From Prorocentrum cordatum (lineage: Eukaryota > Sar > Dinophyceae > Prorocentrales > Prorocentraceae): a stretch of 64,000 nt of DNA. The stretch's first letter is position 1; every line of letters begins with the position of its first letter. The notes under the pieces are model-generated. The model searched no databases, was not told the DNA's origin, and saw only the letters and a program-made list of their open reading frames with translations. Below are positions 49,384 to 59,940 of this stretch, in pieces. The stretch is from assembly GCA_963575745.1 (NCBI GenBank), contig CAUYUJ010018880.1, positions 127,501 through 191,500 on the forward strand, in the 5' to 3' direction. The translations under genes and the position numbers were made by a program.

Positions 49384-51841
49384 CTAGCTATAGCGAGGCG
49401 GGTTGAGCGCAGTCGCGCGGCCTCCACTGAGGGACCACGCGGGCGACGCCCGCATGACCTCGTCGAACGCCACCCACTGCAGCGTGGCGCCAGCAGTCGT
49501 CCAGACGCTCGCGCCGTGGCTGCTGCCAGCGCCGCGGCGCGCCCACCGCTCCACCAGCGCCGCGTGGAGCGGCTGCGGCATCTGCGGGGGGCACGTGATG
49601 GCGACCAGCTGCCGCGCCATGCCCATCACGTAGCCGCCCCCCGCGTCCCACAGCACCGCGGCGTCGCCCGCGGACACGCGGTCGCGTTCGTTCAGGCGAC
49701 CGTGCCGCGTCCTTAGCGAACTCGTCGTCCGCGATGCCGTGCATCCGCTCGGACGTGACGTCCCGCAAGACGCTGCGGTCCCACCTGTCGCAGACCGAAG
49801 CGGCACTGCTGAACAGGTGGTTGGCGAATTTCTTCTCCGTCTTGCGCTTCCGCCCCAGGGGCCAGCGCGTGGGCAGCGGCCCGAACTCCACGATCAGCGC
49901 GGGCACGCGCATGAGGTCCGCGCCCGCGCCCGCGCGCCGTGCGAGCGCGCGGGCGGGGGGGCGGCTGCAGCCGCGACGCCATCATCATCATCATCATCAT
50001 CATCGTCATCACCATAATCGTCGCCGTCATTATCAATCGCAATCGTCATCGTCGCCGTCGCCATCATCATCGCCGTCGTCATCATCCCCATCATCATCAT
50101 CATCATACTCATCGTCGTCCTCATCGTCATCGCCATCATCATCCCCATCATCATCCTCATCCTCCTCATCGCCGAGCTGCAGCTCGGCGGCGCGGGGCGG
50201 GGCGGGCGGGGGAGCGGGCGAAGCGATTGCATAATGGAACTTCGGCGTCATCGGGCCCTCGCCGTAGAAGCGCTCGAACTCGCCCTAGCGGCCCCCCGCT
50301 GCGCGCTGCAGCGCCGCCGTGTCGACTGGCACGCGGTGGGCCTCGACGACGGCCTCAACGACGTCGGCCAGCTGGCCGAGACACCGCGCGCGCACCGCCA
50401 AGTCGGGCGCCCCGCGCGCCGACGACGCTGCGCGGAAGAAGTACTTGAGCCAGGGGGCCAGCGCGAGGCTCTCGGACGCCGTCGCCTTGAAGTTCACTCT
50501 CTCCCAATGGCTCTCGGATCGCTTCGGCGCAAATACGCCAGCCGTCCTGCCATCGCAGGGCTTCAGCCCTTTGCGCCCGATGGCGGGCCACTGGAAGGTC
50601 TGCGCGGCCTCGTCCAGGACCTTGTGCGTGAGACCGTGGCCTTTCGCCACGCGCATCAGCTGGCCCACGTGGAAGCCGAAGACGCCGCCGGCGAAAATGA
50701 CGCGCATCACGTCCCACATGCACGCTTCCATGGGGTAGAGCTTGTGCATCGCGCGCCCGTTCCCGAGCAGGCCGCTCGTCGCGGCGAGGGCCCAACCGAG
50801 GTCGGTCTCCAAGTCCTCCAGCTTGCCCTTGCTTCTGGGCGTCAAGGACAACGCCCGCAGCTGCCTGAAGATGGCCTGCAGGACGGAGACGGTGACGGGG
50901 GCGAACTTGGTGCTGTCAGCACACGTGTGAGGGACGGCAGTCCCTGTCGGGTCGTTAAGGTGGGCCTCGCGGACGCTTTTTGCGTCGTACACATTAGTGC
51001 GCATGAGGCATGGCTTCAGCCCACCGGACCCTTTGCGCCCATATATTGCATGGGTGCCGCCCTCGTCGGCCAGTATAGCACCTGGCCGCAGAAACAGGTG
51101 CGTCGGCCGCCCAGGGCGGCCGACGGTGACGCCCGCGCGCTCCATGTCGTGCTCCCCGCCGAACAGGCCGACGATGGCGCTGGCCAGCCCCGACGCACCG
51201 CTCGCTGCTTTCCTGACCAGCAAGCTCCGCACGATGGCAACCTCCACCCGCGCGTCCTACAGGGGGGCGCAAGCCGCGTGGCGCTGGATGGGCTGCAGCC
51301 CAGAGTTTCGAAGTTTGGATGCTTGGAGTTTGGAGGTTGTGAGGTGGATTGGCTGCAGCCCAGAGAATGGAGTTTGCGTCGCCCGAGTCGCGCCCTCGTT
51401 GCTCAGGGTCGCTGGGCCGAGCTCGAGGGTGCCCCAGTACCAGCCCCAGCACTTCCTGTGCAGGGTCTGGGCAAGAGCGTTGCCAGGCATGATCTCGTCC
51501 GAATAGAGGACGGTGGTCCACGGGTCCTGCGGCGTGGGCTGACGCTTGTTCCAGGCGCCCCCCACGCGCGCGGCGAAGGAGCTGCAGGAGCTGACCGTGA
51601 AGTCAAGCATGGCCTGCGGCGTTTGGACCTCGAGGTCAAAGTGCCCATCGGGGCCGTTGCTGGGCACCTTTATATCCCTGTGGATCGGGCCGCAGGCAGT
51701 GCGGCGAGCGCACGACTCGCCACGCGCCCCCCGCAGGCGGTTGCGGTTGCCGCTCGGCAGCTCCTCGCGCCCAGCTATCTCCAGGAGCGCGCCCAGCGCT
51801 GCTTGGCTGCAGAACGGCAGGGAGGCACGCAGCCCGCACAA
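49384..51841 (-). CDS. Gene C: multi-copy LYSDE-x-x-PGN family protein
   Basis: Minus strand. About 51841-51400 carries TTVLYSDEIMPGNALAQTLH, RKCWGWYW and LELGPATLSNEGA. After an intron, 51256-50327 reads EVAIVRSLLVRKAASGASGL, GAILADEGGTHAIYGRKGS, GLKPCLMRTNVYDAKS and DVMRVIFAGGVFGFHVGQLM. After a 42-nt intron (50326-50285) it reads GEFERFYGEGPMTPKFHYAI. A repeat-filled intron follows, then GPLPTRWPLGRKRKTEKKFA and MARQLVAITCPPQM. I know this motif order from multi-copy dinoflagellate hypothetical proteins; the Asp/Glu motifs and PKFHY block suggest a transposase ancestry (inference). A frame change near 49710 with no clear intron hints at decay near the 3' end. The start codon is not identified. 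Confidence 0.6.
49955..50189 (-). other. Gene C intron with GAT repeats and end palindromes
   Basis: Between the PKFHY block and the next coding block. A 20-bp perfect palindrome CGCCGAGCTGCAGCTCGGCG (50170-50189) lies near the 5' end and GCGGCTGCAGCCGC (49961-49974) near the 3' end, with GAT/CAT repeats between. Exact splice sites are not resolved. Confidence 0.5.
50285..50326 (-). other. 42-nt intron in gene C
   Basis: Coding strand begins GTCGAC and ends GCTAG. Without removal the frame hits TAG at once. With removal it reads AHRVP then GEFERFYGEG. It contains the palindrome GCGCTGCAGCGC (50303-50314). Confidence 0.55.
51257..51395 (-). other. Gene C intron with two GGCTGCAGCC palindromes
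   Basis: The acceptor is CCTGTAG before GACGCGCGG. The donor is not a clear GT. Palindromes lie at 51289-51302 and 51351-51360, both within a repeated CTCTGGGCTGCAGCC segment. GACGC occurs at both exon edges, a possible short target duplication. Confidence 0.5.
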
Positions 51842-52317
51842 CTCATCATTCGCAGCCTGGCGTCGCAGATCGCGGGCCGCGGGTCCGCGCCCGCAGGCGC
51901 ATCAGCGCGCGCGCAACCGCGCCGCCACGCCGATGGCGGCGCCGCGGGCGGCGCGCGAGCGCGGCGGGGGGCGCGCCCCCAGCGTGGCTCCCTCAGCACG
52001 GCGGCGGGCGCATCGGCATCACTCCCCATCGCGAATCGTTCCCTCGCCCAATGCTCAATGCCGCTAGCCGCGGCTGCAGCCGCGCTCGTTGCCGCCGCCG
52101 CCGCCGACGTCATCGTGCGGTGTTGGCTGCAGCCGCCGGCGGCATCACCGTGGTGGCGGCCGCAGCGCCCCCGCGCGCTCGCGCGCAGCGACGGCGGCAG
52201 CCGCGCCCGGTCACATCGGGTGCTACAGCACAGCGTTCGTGCATCGCCGCCGCCGCCGCCGTCGCCATTGTCAACGCCCGCGCCTTATAAGCGACAGTAT
52301 CCGACCGCGGCGGGCAC

Positions 52318-52720
52318 TCACGGCAGCATGAGTAAATCCCCGTCATGGTCCATCACGCGGACCTCCTGCAGGCCGTCGGCAAGCGACTCGCAGGCGAGGC
52401 GGGCTTGGCCGCCGCGCCGCTGCAGCGGCGTCTAGCGAGGGCACGCGCAGCGGCAGCTGCCGTGATCTACCCATATGCCGATCCTCCAAGATCGGCTCAT
52501 CATAGTGGGCGTAGTAGTCGTACTCGATACCCGCGAGCCTGAAGATCCACATGCCGTCCAACCACCTGGGCAGGGGCGACGCGCGACATCCCGCCCGCGC
52601 TGGTGCATCCTGCCCACCTGCGGGCGACCATGTTTTTGTTGACCACGTTGGCCATCATCCAATAGAACAGGGTCTTCAACTGCGGGCGCGGCTGACATTT
52701 GAATGACGATGCGGCGGCCC
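52318..52720 (-). CDS. Gene D: small gene, unknown function
   Basis: Exon 1 (ending 52619) reads LKTLFYWMMANVVNKNMVAR. A 52-nt GT-AG intron (52618-52567) joins it in phase to RRWLDGMWIFRLAGIEYDYY, then AHYDEPILEDRH. The last block, VRVMDHDGDLLMLP, ends at TGA 52320-52318, but its frame differs from exon 2, so another short intron lies near 52470-52430, where the palindrome CGCCGCTGCAGCGGCG sits (52415-52430). The 5' end is not found, nor a known domain. 52740-53120 shows no further coding block. Confidence 0.4.
52567..52618 (-). other. 52-nt intron in gene D
   Basis: Coding strand GTGGGC ... CTGCCCAG. It restores the frame between CGC-AG and G-TGG, without a GCTNNAGC palindrome. Confidence 0.5.
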
Positions 52721-53127
52721 AGCCCCCCGCCCTGCCCAGTCGCTACAGCGCGGACTGGCGCCACGCTACAGCGCGCGCGCCCTCGTAGTTCCACGCCGCT
52801 CGGTTCACCAATAAGCGCCGCCAATGGAGGGCCGAGGCGCTGCCGTGTCCCGCCCAGCCGTGGACGTGCGGGGTGCGCGGTAGGCGCGGAGGCCGTCGAA
52901 ACATTGCGGCGCGGGTTCGGGCGGGCGCGGGCGGGGCGGGGCGGGGTCGCCAACAGAGACGACGCAGTCATGCTTGCAACAACGCCCCCGTGCCTGCATG
53001 TAGCGAAGCTACAGCTCCTTGGGACAGGAAGGGCTGAGGGCGTTAGCAATCGTGTGCCGAGCGCGGCGCGCGCACTGGCGAGCCCAATCCTGCCGTCGCG
53101 CCCCCGCGGCGATTGTGCGAGGCGCTC

Positions 53128-54960
53128 TTACTTGAGAGGCTTGATGTCGATGCCCGCCCTGATCGGCGTGATCGGCTTGATCGGAGCCTTGCCGAGCAGG
53201 TAGAGGAACGCGCCCACATCAGCCTGGCTGAGCGGAAAGGGGGGGGGGCAATGGTGATGGTGCGGCGGGGGAGATGATGATTATGCGGAATGGGATGTCG
53301 ACGGCGGTGGCGGCGTGGAGCTTCAGCTCCAGGGAGGCCCGCCATAGGCCGCATGCTGAAGTATTTCGTCAGTTTCTGCTGTGCCTTCACCTTCCCCTTC
53401 TGCTGGGCCTTCACCTTGACGCTGAAGTATTTGGTCAGCAGTTGCTGGGTCTTCACCTTGGTGATGCGGCCGTCGGGCAGCGGGATGGCCACGTGGCCCA
53501 GGTTGCTGAACCTGCTGCGGCAGGCAGCAAACACGCTGACAATACCTGCTACAGCAGGTGCCGACGATATAACATGCTGCAGCATGTAAAACAAAGCGCT
53601 TGGTGCAGCCGTCCCCGTAGAGCAACTCGTCGGGAGACATCATCGAGCGCGCCGCCGTCTGGCGTGCCCTCCAATATTCCCCGCGCTTGAGGCTCATGGT
53701 GGTGTAGTACCATTGCTGCAGCAGGTAACGCACGCAGAGCGCATGCAGCGTCACGTTCGTTAATCAAGGCGACAAGAACAACGAGGGCACTGGTGGCGCG
53801 CGATCCAGTCCAGCTCCCTCATCACTGCCACATCGCCCGCCCCGTGCGACATCGCAGCCTCCATCCACCTTGGCTGCGGCATCGGGCGGCGGCCGCGGCG
53901 CAGCTCCAGTGAGGGAGCCATCGCACATGTCTGAGCCCTCGCAGATACATATGCAATGGTTGGGGGTGATTGCCGCTGAAGCTTCAGCCCCAGCGGGGGC
54001 CGTGATCGGCGGAGTTGGGAGCTCCAGCTCAAGCGGTGCGGGGGGGGGGCTTCAGCTCCAGGGGGTGCGGTTGATGCCCAAGGGCTGAATCAACACATAG
54101 ATCCGCTGGTATAAGCGCAGGCGGCGGCGCCGACGATGACGACGACGACGGCGTCCTCAGCGAGCGCCCGCGGGGCGCCTCAGCGCGACGGCAGGGCGTT
54201 TCCTCACGGCAGGCGGCGCGCCTTCGGCGTCGGCGGCGGCGGGGCGGCGGCGGGGCGTCATCTTCCCACCCGCCATCGCGGTGGCGGTGGCGATGCCGTC
54301 CGCGGCGCCAGCGTCGTCGTCGGCAGCGGCGCTGGCAGTGGCGCTGCCAGCGCTGGCAGCGGCGCTGGTGGCGCCAGCAGCTGGCGGCGCTGCCAGCGGC
54401 GGAGGTGCCCCTGGAGGCCCAATGGCAGCGGCAATGGAGGTCCACACATCCGCCAATGTAGGCGCCACCCCTGTCCCGGATGGCGGCGGGCGGTTCGCCA
54501 CGTAGCATCCAATGGTGCGCGGCGCAACCGCTGGCGACGTCGACGCCGCGCATCTTGCCATCATCATCTGCATGGCCACCATATCTGCTGCCGATGGCGG
54601 CCCGCTGCTGGCGCCAAGTCCTGCAGGATCATAAGTGGGAACAGCGCGCCGTTGCATCGGCAATCGCGGCGACCGACGCGCGCGCCACCGCTGCAGCGGC
54701 AGCCGCGCCAACGGCGGTTGCCGATGCAATGGCAAACGCGCGGGTTGGCACACACGCGGTCCTTTAAGCGCACCGTGCGTCGTGCGAATGGCCCCGAATG
54801 GGCACGTGGGGCGCGCAGCTCCAGGGGCTCTTGACATGGGCACCGACGCGCGCAGCTCCAGGGGCTGGAACGGCGGGGCAGCTGAATCCCGAGCCCTCGC
54901 AGTTGCAGCTGCACTGGTTGCAATTGGCAATACTGCTGAAGCTTCAGCTGCAGCGGGGAA
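53128..54960 (-). CDS. Gene B: multi-exon gene, unknown function
   Basis: Last exon 53227-53128 reads QADVGAFLYLLGKAPIKPIT, then PIRAGIDIKPLK and TAA. Upstream exon 53514 to about 53340 reads SNLGHVAIPLPDGRITKVKT, then QQLLTKYFSVKVKAQQKG. Upstream exon about 53735-53593 reads TLHALCVRYLLQQWYYTTMS, then LKRGEYWRARQTAARSMMSP. Further blocks are MAPSLELRRGRRPMPQPRWM (about 53930) and an Ala-rich stretch at 54640-54155 with MVAMQMMMARCAAST and KRPAVALRRPAGAR. QQLLTKYFSVKVKAQQKG and the related AQQKLTKYFS form an internal repeat. The start is unclear. No known domain; basic composition fits a nuclear or nucleic-acid-binding protein (inference). Confidence 0.5.
53228..53335 (-). other. Gene B last intron
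   Basis: The acceptor CCGCTCAG lies before CCAGGCTGATG. One palindrome TGGAGCTTCAGCTCCA (53316-53331) sits near the 5' end, and a pyrimidine tract (CCCCCCCCTTTCCGC) precedes the acceptor. The donor is not resolved. Confidence 0.5.
53515..53592 (-). other. Gene B intron, 78 nt, two palindromes
   Basis: GTTTTAC ... CTGCCGCAG. Palindrome ACATGCTGCAGCATGT (53572-53587) lies 5 bases after the donor. ACCTGCT-GT-AGCAGGT on the coding strand (53544-53559) is near the middle. Confidence 0.65.
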
Positions 54961-55154
54961 TGCGAGTGGTGGGCGGGGGTTGGCCAGGAGGTTTGATTTC
55001 AAGGGCCGCACCAAACCATAGCTTAAGTAAAAAGCGCTCGGCTCTAGTCGGCAGGCTGGCCACACGCGCGCGATCGGGTCGGGACTCCTGCCCGCCGAAC
55101 CGCTCGTGCGCCCCAGCTGCTACCCGCCGCAACTGCTACCCGCCGCCGAATCGC

Positions 55155-58100
55155 CTACCCGACGAAACCAGCTGCCACCGCAGATTTGCGCGCGCGGTGG
55201 CACTTGCCCGACGGCTCCACCCACATGGTGTAGGAGTGTCCGTGGTTTCCGCTGCCCTCGCCGCGGATGTAGGCTTGGGTCCACCATCCGCCCTTGGCCG
55301 TCACCATCTTCGGCGCGGCGCTCTCCTTCGCCGAGGCAGCGGCGGGCTTCATTTTCACCGAAGCCGCCGTCGCCATGGCGGGCCTCTTGTTCACCGAAGA
55401 GGGCGCCGCGGCGGGGCGCTTCAGCGCCCTTGCCTCGCCCTTGGCGTTGGCTTTGCCGTTGGCCTTGGCCTTGCCATTCGTGCCCTTGGCCACGGCAGCC
55501 ATTGCCGCCGCCGCGGCGTCTGCGGCGGCGCCTTCGCCGTCGCCGCCGCCGCCAGCGTCGCCACCGTCTGCGTCGCCCTGGCCCGCTGCCGCCTCTTCGC
55601 CAGCATCAGTAGTTGGCGGCGGCGGGATCGGGTGCGCGGCGGCGCTGCCAGTCCCGACTGCGGCCGCGGCCTTCGCCAGTGCGCCGCCCCACTTCGGCGT
55701 GCTCAGCGGGGGTGCAGCGGCTGCTTGGCCCACCGCGCCGCCGTCCTCGATTGCGAGGACCCCCCCCGCGCTGGGCGGGCACCCGCCGTAGCTGGTGAGG
55801 AACCGCGCGACTGGCTGATGCTTTCATGCTATGTTATGTTATGGTTGTAATGTTATTGGTGTAGCGTCGTTTACGTGTTTGTATTGTGTTGGAGGGGTAC
55901 CTGATCAATCCCGTTGCCTTTCGACTGACTGGCGCGCGAGGTGGGCAAGGAGCTGTGCGTGCTGCGCATGGGCATATTGCTGCACATGTGCGCCAGACCC
56001 ACGATGATGTTCTGCGCGGGCGGGCCGCCCTCAGTGCACGCGGCGGTGTACACAGGTTGCGCGAGGTCGTTTGGGGTAGTGTAGTTGGGCGCGAGCACGA
56101 TCCTCGCCCGCGCGCCGTTGCACGGTGGGGCACGGCGCAATATATAATATTGCACACCGCTTCCAGCCCACAGCCCCTTCACACCATCCCCTCAACAACG
56201 CCTTGCGCCCAGCCCACCATCCCGTCGGAGTGGGCGATGGTTGCAGCATGGCGCTCGTCACGAGCGCGCTGCAGCGCGCTGCAGCGCGCTACATGGGCAG
56301 ACGGGCAGGGCGAAGCCTCCATGTATACTTTCTGGGGGCGCGCGACGGCGGCTCCCTTGCGCTGACCACGCCGCGCGGGCCTCCTTGGCCACGGACCTGA
56401 ACTGGACAGGATTGTCGCAGCCCATCAGCATGCTCACAATGGCGCAGACGGGGCGCAACGCGTTGTCCGACGGGATAACCAGCCCGAGCGCCTGTGCAAC
56501 GACAGACATGGAGCTACAGCTCCGATTCGGCGGGGCGCTTCCCCGCGCAACGCAACGGGCATGGAGCTGCAGCTCATGCGTGGACAATCTAGCGGCGTCA
56601 CATGGTTCCACGACACGGGTGCCTGAAGGCGCTCGGCGATGACGCCCACTTTCGTTTTCATGCTGCTCGCCGGGTTCAGCTGATCCCAATCGCCGCGCGT
56701 GGGGAAGTAGTTCGGGTTGTCCATGTCCTGTCGACCGAACCCCGCCCGCCTCCCCCCACGCGCGCGCGCGAGAGCGCCATCATCAACGCGACCCAGAGCA
56801 ATTACAACGGCGGCACCACCAGCAACATAAGCACTACCATCAGCAACATCACCACCACCATCCGATGCAAAACAAAACATAAATCACAACAACACACACC
56901 ACGATGACAAACACAAGTCCTGGCGGCGGCCAATCTTCATGTCGCCGCTGCCCATGCCACCGAGCACCCGTTGGTTGACTGCAGCAGTGATCTCTGCCTT
57001 TAAGTCGTCAGAGAACCCGCCGCTACCACCAGGATGTGCATTCGGCGGGGCTGGCTCGATGCTGCAGCACCCCGTGCCGCCAATGCTATCCCACGCCCCC
57101 CATCCCACCCCGACCCCCGCCCACGCTCAACCCAGTCATGCCCGAATGTACGTGCGTGCTGGGTGGCTGCAGCCCGTTCGATATGCTCGCTTGTACTTTC
57201 TCGTTGATCAGCGACGCGTCGTCCATCGCCAGCTTGGCCGAGCGGACCGATGCAATGATGGACATCGCCATGGTCCGACTGTTCTCAGCGCTCGCGGCGT
57301 GGGAGATGGCACCCGTCTGGGAGCTAATCATGCAGCGATCCATGGATTCGATGCGGCGGGCGATCTCCATTGCGGCCACGCGAGCTGGAGTTCGAGCTGC
57401 AGCCAAACTGGATGGGGGGCGGCGTGACAGCGCTCGAGATGGAGCCGACGCGGCAGCGGCATAGCCTGCGTCATCTGAAGAGAGCAGGAGCTGCAGCTGT
57501 TGGCAGTGCGCACGCGGGCGTGGGCTTCAGCCCGTGCCCGCGCTGAGGGGAGGGCGGGTCGGGCTGAGCAGTGGCCGATGGGGTGAGCGCCGACGAGGGC
57601 GAGGAGGGCGACGCCGACGACGACGATGCGGAGATTGAGCGGATATGAGGCTCATGAGGACTTGGGGCGGGTCTGCAGTCCAGCTCGGAAATCCAAAGCG
57701 GAGCTGCAGCTCCGAAACTACACGCGGCGCGACCAATGTGTTCATCACGCGGATAACCGATGCTCCCGCGCAGGGGAGTTCAAGAGCGCGTCGACACACT
57801 ACGCGCCGAGCCGCTCTAAGACCGCACCAGTGCAGAAGCCGAGGAACTTGGTCGTCTGGGCGGCATTTACCTGGGCACCGTCGACCTGGGCGTTGTCGGA
57901 CAGCGCCCTGACCTGCATCAGGAAGATCGGGCGCCTGTCCTCGAACTCGCCCTTCTTGACGCCAAGTGCGTCGAGGGCCCGCGCCGGCGCGACCAGAAGC
58001 CATTGGGCACTCGACCTGGCGACGAAGGTCGAGTACCAGCCGTTGATCTGTTGCAGGACCAACAGCACGCGGCCGTCGTCGTAGCTCGTCATCCCCATCA

Positions 58101-58240
58101 GCGCGTCGTAGCTGATCGGCGACAGGATGGTGCGGACCCAGGCGCCGCTGGATGCGCCGACGTCCAGTGACGACGCCGCCACTGAAGGTGCGGGCCGCTT
58201 TGGCGGCGTCGGCGTTGCATCCAACGCGCGCGCGGCCGCG
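55155..58240 (-). CDS. Gene A: seven-exon gene, unknown function
   Basis: Coding order on the minus strand: about 58240-57724 (TPTPPKRPAPSV; ILSPISYDALMGMTSYDDGR; VLLVLQQINGWYSTFVARSS); 57474-57197 (AAMEIARRIESMDRCMISSQ); 57054 to about 56925 (GGFSDDLKAEITAAVNQRVL); about 56727-56602 (NPNYFPTRGDWDQLNPASSM); 56491 to about 56365 (ALGLVIPSDNALRPVCAIVS); about 56130-55905 (LAPNYTTPNDLAQPVYTAAC); about 55800-55155 (low-complexity Ala/Gly/Lys with KRPA repeats, then GGWWTQAYIRGEGSGNHGHS and a basic end, stop 55155). Three introns are fixed to the base by frame. No in-frame ATG lies in the first exon, so a 5' exon is missing. The product is unknown; the Lys/Ala tail resembles histone-H1-like linkers only in composition. 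Confidence 0.6.
56492..56601 (-). other. Gene A intron, 110 nt, two palindromes
   Basis: GTGACG ... TTGCACAG, phase 0: SWNH joins ALGLVIP. Palindromes at 56564-56575 (GAGCTGCAGCTC) and 56510-56523 (GGAGCT-AC-AGCTCC on plus). Confidence 0.75.
57055..57196 (-). other. Gene A intron, 142 nt, two palindromes
   Basis: GTACAAG ... GCATCGAG, phase 0: INEK joins PAPPNAH. Palindromes at 57165-57174 near the donor and 57060-57069 (TGCTGCAGCA) five bases from the acceptor. Confidence 0.7.
57475..57723 (-). other. Gene A intron, 249 nt, palindromes at both ends
   Basis: GTGTAG ... CTCTTCAG. CGGAGCTGCAGCTCCG (57699-57714) is about 10 bases from the donor, GGGCT-TC-AGCCC is at 57522-57533, and a partial AGCTGCAGCT lies at about 57489. 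Confidence 0.65.
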
Positions 58241-58460
58241 GGAGACCCGAATAGCCAACAGGAAGCCCTTAAGAGGCCATCCTACCAGGAAGCCCCAGGA
58301 GGCCCCATGGAAGCCCGATGAGGCCCCAGTAACACGCAGCAGCCCTCAGGCGGCTCCAGGAGGTCTCAGGAGGCCCCAACAGGCTCATGGTTCGTATAAA
58401 TGGGTATAGTGCGTGAACTCACTGTTCTAACATCAGCACCCTGTTCAGCATAATTATCAT
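58240..58460. other. Degenerate GGAGGCCCC repeats
   Basis: AGGAAGCCCCAGGAGGCCCC and variants between gene A and the next interval. No gene. Confidence 0.5.
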
Positions 58461-58554
58461 GACACCATTCCGCATCCCTATCCTATCCCCTCGCCCCAGC
58501 GTTCTGCCGCCCCGCGTGCGCCGAGGGAGGTTGAGGAGGCATGACGTGATGATT

Positions 58555-58625
58555 GCGATGATGATAATGATGATGACGACGTCGGTGGTGATAATGATGA
58601 TGATGATGGCGACGGTGGTTGATGG
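58555..58625 (+). repeat. GAT microsatellite
   Basis: (GAT)n with GAC and AAT interruptions. A second (GAT)n lies at 59203-59270. Confidence 0.9.
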
Positions 58626-58769
58626 TGCCGGTGATGCCGCTGCATCGCACGCCCGCGCGCCGCGGTTTCGACTCGGGCGCGCGTCTTCCATAGGCATCAC
58701 CGCCAGGGTCACGTCTGCCCCCGCGGGTGGCATACTCCCTCGTCGCCGCGGCTGGACGCGGCTCGGACA

Positions 58770-59171
58770 GTGAGCTCGGGCACGGCGTCCGAGGACAGCG
58801 TTCATGGTGGCCCTGATGACCCATGGGCCATCTTACTCCCGGGCCCTCTGCCTGGGGCCCTCTTGGACTTGCCCGAGCAGATGGAGGAGGGCGACGGCAG
58901 GTCGTCCAGCATGCCCATTCCTCGGGCAGGCATGCCGACGATCTGGGTCTTTGACGAATGGGACAACATTCAGCAGGGGAGAAGGCTGGGGAGAAGCCTG
59001 TCGGCACCCCCAGCACCTCCAGCGGCGATGCCGATGGAGGATGCCGCGCGCGAAGCGGCGCGCCTCCGCGTCGCGGCGGCGATGGAGCGCCTCGCCGTCG
59101 CGGCCGCGATGGCGCGGTGGCTGGGGGGCGCCGCGCCGACGCTGCACGACGTCGCGCGGCCCTTTCTCTGA
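58770..59171 (+). CDS. Possible plus-strand exon, unknown protein
   Basis: 134 codons to TGA 59169-59171, starting at a GTG, so no ATG. It reads DSVHGGPDDPWAILLPGPLP, LDLPEQMEEGDGRSSSMPIP and MPTIWVFDEWDNIQQGRRLG, then an Ala/Arg helix (EDAAREAARLRVAAAMERLA). Composition is more protein-like than the opposite strand. It would be divergent to its neighbours. No family recognised. Confidence 0.35.
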   Translation: MSSGTASEDSVHGGPDDPWAILLPGPLPGALLDLPEQMEEGDGRSSSMPIPRAGMPTIWVFDEWDNIQQGRRLGRSLSAPPAPPAAMPMEDAAREAARLRVAAAMERLAVAAAMARWLGGAAPTLHDVARPFL

Positions 59172-59199
59172 GGACCCAGCCCGCCCATCGGGGGTTGGT

Positions 59200-59201
59200 G
59201 C

Positions 59202-59245
<44 letters not shown>

Positions 59246-59940
59246 GTGACGATGGTGATGATGGTGATGGGGAGGGTGGCAGTCGGGGTGACGATGATGA
59301 AGGCGACGCTGGCGACGACGACGACGGACAAGGAATGTGGCGGAATTGCATAAGGAGGGAATGGTCGACGGAGAGGAGGTGGGAACCAGACGACGGGAGG
59401 ATGCACCGTGCCCTCGCGCGTAACGAGTGCGACCAGTCAGTCGTTCAGCCAGTCAGTTACCCGCGAGGAACACATTCGGGGGGGGTGACGATGGCGGAGA
59501 GAGGACATGCCGTTTCCAATGGCGAAAGCCGAACGTGTTGGCGGAGGTCGCGCCTCCAGCGAACGGCACACCTCCACCGAGCACGTGCGGCGTCGGGGAG
59601 GGGCCGCGCGCCGCGGGCCCTCACCGCGGGACCGCACCGCGGCCGCGACCGCGAGGCCCCACCGTTGCCACACAAACGACACGCCGTCGTCGTCGTCTTC
59701 GTCGTCGTCGCCGTCGCCGCCGTCACCGCCATTGTCCGTCGTCGTCCGTTGTCGCCCGTCGTCGACTCAGCATGCCCAATCTCGTCCGCCGTCGCCGTCC
59801 GCCGTCGACTCGTCCGCCGTCGTCGTCCGTCGTCGTCCGCCCGTCGTCGACGCACCCGCTACAGCGGATGAGGGGGGCTGGGTGAGTGAAGATCTGGCAC
59901 TCGCGGGCCCTCGGCGGCCATCGCAACGGCCTGGCGCGCT
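59200..59940. other. Repeat-rich interval without supported gene
   Basis: (GAT)n at 59203-59270, and (CGTCGT)n at 59685-59860 with CCGTCGTCGTCCG units. Long frames come from the triplets. Confidence 0.5.

Noticed and set aside
50234-52435. Plus-strand ORF of 733 codons
   Set aside because: Opposite strand of gene C, whose minus reading has recognisable motifs; the plus reading has none.
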